Assembly: GCA_910577155.1 (NCBI GenBank)
Contig: CAJTMS010000041.1
Span: 1-19,982 of the forward strand
Length of the DNA stretch: 19,982 nt
Direction of reading: 5' to 3'
Source of the DNA: an uncultured Mailhella sp.
GTDB lineage: Bacteria; Desulfobacterota; Desulfovibrionia; Desulfovibrionales; Desulfovibrionaceae
Shown: positions 16,257 to 19,982 of the stretch, piece after piece
How the letters are laid out: each line of letters starts with the position of its first letter
Position numbering within the stretch: position 1 is the stretch's first letter
Program-made: the position numbers and the translations under genes
Notes under the pieces: generated by a model
The model's input: the letters and a program-made list of their open reading frames with translations, nothing else
Database searches by the model: none
Told to the model about the DNA's origin: nothing

Positions 16257-17591
16257 ATGTATTTTTTTAACGTACTGACATTGCTGGCTTTGTTTATTCC
16301 TGCTGCGGCATTTGCAGAGGAAACGTCCACTGTACCTCAAATACGCTATTTTCAATACTGGATGAAGATTGACCGTCCCGGTGAATATAAATCCCTTTCC
16401 TATAGCTTGATGAACAGCAGAATGGATGTCTATGGACCTCAGCAGAGTTTTGATTTTTCCGGACCTGTTGATAAATCCGTTTTAAAGGAATTTTCCTCTC
16501 TGCTGACTGAATTGGATTTACAGGGCTGGGACGGAACTGTTACTGAAGAAGAAAAAGCTAAGGGTATCAGGGACGCCTTTGATTTGTCCAGAATGGAGGA
16601 CGGAAAAAAATGTGTCTGGTCAATGAAAATTGTTTTTGCAGACAATCCCCATGGAAATACCCCTGAACCGATTGAATTTTTTGGCATGGATGACGACAAT
16701 AGCCCAAAACGTTTGCAGGCAGAAGAAGTGCTGACGAATTTTTTCAGAAAACAATGCGAAATTGCGCAGGCAGCTACGCCTCGCCATATAGAAATAATAA
16801 GCTATACAACGCTGCGGAAAGACAAGAAAGTTTACTATAGTCTTTCTGTTGAAGAGGATATGGTGAGACTGAGCCGCGATGATTGGCAGGGCGGCTATAT
16901 GACGGAATATGTCAGTGCAGATTTGCTTCCCAAACTTGATGCCTTGCTGAAAGAGTATACGCTGGATACATGGCATGGCTTTAAAGGTGCAGAGTATGAT
17001 TACAAAGCGCAGTCAGCTTTTGAGCTGCACGTGCAGTTTGATACGGTTCAAAAAATTATTGCTAAGGGCAACAGCGACAAATCCGGCGGAACACCGGCAA
17101 ATTTTGCTGAAGTGGATACAAAACTGCGGGCACTTCTGGACAATGCCCTGGGCGGAGATAATCCTGTTATGCTAAGTGATGAAGAACTTGGCAATGTACG
17201 GGAATTTTCTTATTCCAGCAGCGGAATGTCCATGGATTCCTTTATTACGTATCGAATATACCATCGGCGGGATGCTGATGGTCCGCATGTGATTTTACGC
17301 CGTCAGCGTGGTCTGCGCCAAAAAGCAGCAGAAGTAATTCTGGATACAGCTGCTTTGCAGGGGATTGAAACTTGTATTCGTGACTTGAATTTGCTGGAAT
17401 GGAATGGGTTTCGCGGCAATAATAAATATGTGCTGGACGGCGAAGGATTTGGTTTATCTGTCAAATTTGCAGACGGTACTGAAATAAACGCTTCCGGAAG
17501 CAATGCCTTTCCGAAGGAATACGGCAAACGCATGGACGGGCTTTTAGCATTTCTGGACGGATTGATTGAAAATTCTGCTGAAGCGGAATAA
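16257..17591 (+). CDS. Exported protein with three tandem domain repeats
   Basis: A 444-residue exported protein of unknown function. The ATG at 16257 is preferred over the one at 16251 because GGAG abuts the first ATG but stands six bases from the second. Residues 1-20 are the signal peptide (AAAFA-E). The mature part is three diverged copies of one domain: about 29-163, 176-295 and 313-435. Each copy starts with a beta-strand (IRYFQY, IEIISY, VREFSY) and later has a helix and a LxxWxG turn (LQGWDG at W91, LDTWHGF at W239, LLEWNGF at W382), then a strand and a final helix. The third copy best shows the full pattern (DGEGFGLSVKFADGTEINAS). A binding or structural role is more likely than an enzyme. 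The next gene follows after 43 bases. Confidence 0.85.
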   Translation: MYFFNVLTLLALFIPAAAFAEETSTVPQIRYFQYWMKIDRPGEYKSLSYSLMNSRMDVYGPQQSFDFSGPVDKSVLKEFSSLLTELDLQGWDGTVTEEEKAKGIRDAFDLSRMEDGKKCVWSMKIVFADNPHGNTPEPIEFFGMDDDNSPKRLQAEEVLTNFFRKQCEIAQAATPRHIEIISYTTLRKDKKVYYSLSVEEDMVRLSRDDWQGGYMTEYVSADLLPKLDALLKEYTLDTWHGFKGAEYDYKAQSAFELHVQFDTVQKIIAKGNSDKSGGTPANFAEVDTKLRALLDNALGGDNPVMLSDEELGNVREFSYSSSGMSMDSFITYRIYHRRDADGPHVILRRQRGLRQKAAEVILDTAALQGIETCIRDLNLLEWNGFRGNNKYVLDGEGFGLSVKFADGTEINASGSNAFPKEYGKRMDGLLAFLDGLIENSAEAE

Positions 17592-17634
17592 CCGAAAAAT
17601 AGATAGTATCATATTAAAGTAGGGACAAAACACC

Positions 17635-18357
17635 ATGAAAAAATTAGCTTCTTTTTTAATGCCGTTGCTGATGCTGCCTGTGACTGGTACTTTTTCGCAG
17701 ATTGCCTGTGCTGTGCCCAATTATGATATACACAGGTATGAGGATATCAGCTTTACAGGCTATATCAAATGTGATTTGAAAAAATTTGATGACAGAGATG
17801 AATTTTATCGTTTATCCTTGACTGATAATTCAGGGCAAATCACTGTGGTGGATATTGTTGCTGACAGTGATAACAATAAGGACAGTTACGAAAAAATCCT
17901 GCAAATCTGTCCGGCAGGTTCGCGCTGCACCATTACAGGAGATCTAGAAACACGAGAACAACAACAGTTTATAAACTTTATCAATATCAAAAATATTGTC
18001 AAAGAAACAGAATATCATATTCCGGCTGGTGCTGTTTCTGAAATTGACACCGGTATTAACTATAACCACGTTAAACTCTATGAAAATGTGGAGCTGACCG
18101 GCTATATTAAATGTACTATTGAGCATTTTGGAACCCCCAGCGATTATTATATTTTATCCTTGGAGGACAGCACCCATCAAATTAATATTGCAGACCTTGT
18201 TCAAAATGAATATGAATTTGAAAGGAATGAGAATTTGTATAAGCGGATACTTGGCATTTGCCCGGAAGGATCCCGCTGTACACTGATTGGTGATTTAGAA
18301 GTCCATAATGGTGATTATAGAGAATTTGTCAGGATTAAAAAAATTTTGAAAGATTAA
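17635..18357 (+). CDS. Exported protein with two repeated Cys-bearing domains
   Basis: A 240-residue exported protein of unknown function. Residues 1-26 are the signal peptide (IACA-V); AGGGA precedes the ATG by about 9 bases. Two copies of one beta-rich domain follow, about 35-121 and 149-239. Each has TGYIKC early (C46, C160), LSL-D in the middle, and ICPxGSRCT-x-x-GDLE late (C92/C98, C209/C215), ending with a strand and Lys-rich end (INIKNIVKE, VRIKKILKD). The pattern of Gly-Tyr-Ile strand, a middle sheet and a late GDL strand suggests an OB-like barrel (inference). Three Cys per repeat are kept, so disulphides in the periplasm are likely. It is the last gene of the + strand group. Confidence 0.85.
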   Translation: MKKLASFLMPLLMLPVTGTFSQIACAVPNYDIHRYEDISFTGYIKCDLKKFDDRDEFYRLSLTDNSGQITVVDIVADSDNNKDSYEKILQICPAGSRCTITGDLETREQQQFINFINIKNIVKETEYHIPAGAVSEIDTGINYNHVKLYENVELTGYIKCTIEHFGTPSDYYILSLEDSTHQINIADLVQNEYEFERNENLYKRILGICPEGSRCTLIGDLEVHNGDYREFVRIKKILKD

Positions 18358-18365
18358 GGAAAAAA

Positions 18366-18393
18366 ATACTATTTTGCTGCTTTGGTATAGTAT
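18366..18393 (-). terminator. Weak AT-rich terminator for the ATPase gene
   Basis: ATACTAT (18366-18372) and ATAGTAT (18387-18393) form a 7-bp stem with a 14-base loop. Read on the - strand it is followed by at least six T. It lies 60 bases beyond the stop of the ATPase gene (18453) and just after the stop of the convergent + strand gene at 18357. Confidence 0.5.
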
Positions 18394-18452
18394 GCTGAGA
18401 TACAAACAGTTACAAGACTGAATGTTGACAAACAAGCTTTGCTGCCTATTGG

Positions 18453-19688
18453 CTAGATTGCCCAAATTGGAACAGAAGTAACCTGTCTGTTTATGGAGAG
18501 GACTTCTGGTTTCAGGCACAGCACGGCGCCATGACCAACAGGCTTATTCAGCTTTTCCAAGACATTAAAATTTTTGATAGAGCTTTCATTGGGCATGAGA
18601 GTTTTTTTGACTTCAATGGGATAGAGCGTTGAATTTTGTTCAATAACAAAATCAATTTCCTTTTGATCTTTATCCCTGTAAAAATAGATAGGGGCTTCTT
18701 TGCAGTTATGCCAATAGCTTTTGAGAATTTCTGCAAAGACATACGTTTCCAAGACAGCTCCACTCATTGCTCCTGCTTCCAAAGTTTTGGGACTGTCCCA
18801 GCCAGTCAGGTATGCACACAAGCCAGTATCCAAAAAATAAACCTTTGGGGTTTTGATAATTCGCTGTGTTATATTGTTGTAATATGGATAAACAAGCTGA
18901 ATAAGCCCAGACCGTTCCAAAACAGACAGCCAAACTTTAGCGGTTTTAGGATCCACAGCTACATCACGAGCTAACTCAGCATAATTCAAAAGTTGTCCTG
19001 TTCTTGCAGCGACAGCTCTGATGAAATCATAAAACGTAATGGAATCAGAGATGTTATGGGAATCTTTGATATCTCTTTCAATGTAGGTTTGGAGATAGGA
19101 TTTGTAAAAAATCTCTCTGGCATTGTTCTTTTGGCAAACTAAACGAGGAAAGGAGCCATTCCAGATTATTTCATAAATGTCTTGAACTGTCAGTGGGTTG
19201 AGGTTTTTCTCTCTTATAGAAGTACGAGTATTTTCTATCCATTCTTCTGTAGGCAAAAATGGAGAAGTGTGGGCTTGATTGATAATTTCTTTATACGAAA
19301 AACCCAATAAATCAAGAACAGCAACTCGACCTGCCAAACTTTCCTGAATACCTTTTATGAGCTGAAATTTTTGTGAGCCAGTTAAAAAGAAAAGTCCATT
19401 TTGGTTCTTGTGGGTATCAACATATATTTTGATATAAGTAAATAATTCAGGGGCATATTGGATTTCATCAATGATTAAAGGCGTAGTATGGTTTTGAATG
19501 AATAATGCCGGGTCTTTTTGAGCAAGTTCCCGCTGGCTTATATCATCCAATGAAACATAGCTGTATTGCCCATGGGAGATTTCCTCCAAAAGAGTTGTTT
19601 TTCCAACTTGCCTTGGTCCAGTCAATAAAACGACAGGGAAAAATTGAGCTATTTCTTTTATTTTATTTGATAACGTTCTTTCTATCAT
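18453..19688 (-). CDS. AAA ATPase with DUF4143 domain
   Basis: A 411-residue ATPase of the AAA_14/DUF4143 family, common in gut and environmental bacteria and thought by many to act in defence or as selfish or addiction-like units; the exact role is unproven. Walker A is GPRQVGKTT (24-32), Walker B LIIDE (D74, E75), and a sensor-like LTGSQ follows. The middle holds a winged-helix-like region (LARDVAVDPKTAKVWLSVLERSGLI). The C-terminal DUF4143 part carries a PD-(D/E)xK nuclease-like pattern: GAVLETYVFAEI, then EIDFVIE (D346), then IEVKKT (E359, K361). All expected residues are present, so the protein looks intact. The ribosome binding site is weak (GGAC about 9 bases upstream). A promoter and palindrome lie directly in front. 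It is the only gene from 3063 onward that lacks a signal peptide. Confidence 0.9.
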   Translation of the reverse strand: MIERTLSNKIKEIAQFFPVVLLTGPRQVGKTTLLEEISHGQYSYVSLDDISQRELAQKDPALFIQNHTTPLIIDEIQYAPELFTYIKIYVDTHKNQNGLFFLTGSQKFQLIKGIQESLAGRVAVLDLLGFSYKEIINQAHTSPFLPTEEWIENTRTSIREKNLNPLTVQDIYEIIWNGSFPRLVCQKNNAREIFYKSYLQTYIERDIKDSHNISDSITFYDFIRAVAARTGQLLNYAELARDVAVDPKTAKVWLSVLERSGLIQLVYPYYNNITQRIIKTPKVYFLDTGLCAYLTGWDSPKTLEAGAMSGAVLETYVFAEILKSYWHNCKEAPIYFYRDKDQKEIDFVIEQNSTLYPIEVKKTLMPNESSIKNFNVLEKLNKPVGHGAVLCLKPEVLSINRQVTSVPIWAI

Positions 19689-19700
19689 GTTTATTCGTCC

Positions 19701-19723
19701 AATATGGAATACAATTCCACATT
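19701..19723. promoter_or_regulatory. Palindromic operator in front of ATPase gene
   Basis: AATATGGAAT (19701-19710) and ATTCCACATT (19714-19723) are inverted with one mismatch and a 3-base centre. The site overlaps the predicted -10 element and ends 12 bases before the ATG at 19688, the place expected for a repressor that blocks its own promoter. Confidence 0.6.
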
Positions 19724-19747
19724 AGCCGAAATCTTAATTTTTAGCAA
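19719..19747 (-). promoter_or_regulatory. Sigma70-type promoter of the ATPase gene
   Basis: On the - strand, TTGCTA (19747-19742) is followed after exactly 17 bases by TAATGT (19724-19719). Both hexamers are close to the consensus, the spacing is ideal, and the -10 is about 30 bases from the ATG. Transcription would start inside or next to the palindrome. Confidence 0.6.
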
Positions 19748-19982
19748 TAAGAAAAAAGGACAGAAAAATACCAAATAAAGCTTAACCATGTATTATATTC
19801 TATTTTCATTCAACACTCATATTTCTTTTAAAATTTTTTTATACAGCTATATCAATAGATTATTAAAAATCATAGTATGCAATATAGGTTCATCCATTTC
19901 AAATCTCCATTCAAATAATTGTTTCTACAAAAAGTCCCATTTTTATGAAAACACGCAAATTTTGTAGGAAAGCTTTTAAGTC

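Noticed and set aside
19748..19982. AT-rich sequence at the right edge
   Set aside because: No open frame, hairpin with T-run or clear promoter beyond the one assigned to the ATPase; nothing to annotate.

Overview
The window is one stretch of an AT-leaning bacterial chromosome with a Gram-negative layout: a lipoprotein, a regulator with a large periplasmic domain, and a long run of proteins with Sec signal peptides. No ribosomal or core metabolic marker is present, so placement is uncertain. A host-associated Desulfovibrionaceae-like or other deltaproteobacterial organism is my best guess and is no more than a guess. No tRNA, rRNA, CRISPR array, transposase or phage gene was found.

Layout. 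(1) Bases 32-2958, + strand: a solute-binding lipoprotein and a membrane-spanning LuxR-type regulator separated by 8 bases, closed by a strong bidirectional terminator (2969-3018). (2) Bases 3063-10420, - strand: six genes, all encoding exported proteins of unknown function. They fall into sub-blocks 3063-5597, 5835-8054, 8275-9412 and 9518-10420, and a 91-base inverted repeat lies at 8133-8223. (3) Bases 10733-12742, + strand: an exported protein with an Asn/Tyr-rich tract and an exported nucleoside hydrolase, closed by a strong terminator. (4) Bases 13025-13825, - strand: an exported SH3-domain protein. (5) Bases 14051-18357, + strand: a DUF2207-type membrane protein, a protein with a threefold internal repeat, and a protein with a twofold repeat carrying conserved cysteines. 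(6) Bases 18453-19688, - strand: an AAA ATPase/DUF4143 protein with a clear promoter overlapped by a near-perfect palindrome.

Twelve consecutive genes (3063-18357) carry signal peptides, and only two (the nucleoside hydrolase and the DUF2207 protein) match families I recognise end to end. Envelope function is the common theme: SH3-like domains, small alpha+beta domains resembling NTF2-like folds, duplicated beta-rich domains, and one hydrolase for purine nucleosides. Whether these genes form one system or a secretome-rich region of unrelated units cannot be settled from sequence alone. The strand switches and several separate promoter gaps argue for at least four transcription units.

For five - strand genes (3063, 5835, 8275, 9518 and 13025) and one + strand gene (16251), the longest open frame overstates the N-terminus. 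I moved the start to the ATG behind the visible ribosome binding site, which also places the signal peptide at the true N-terminus.
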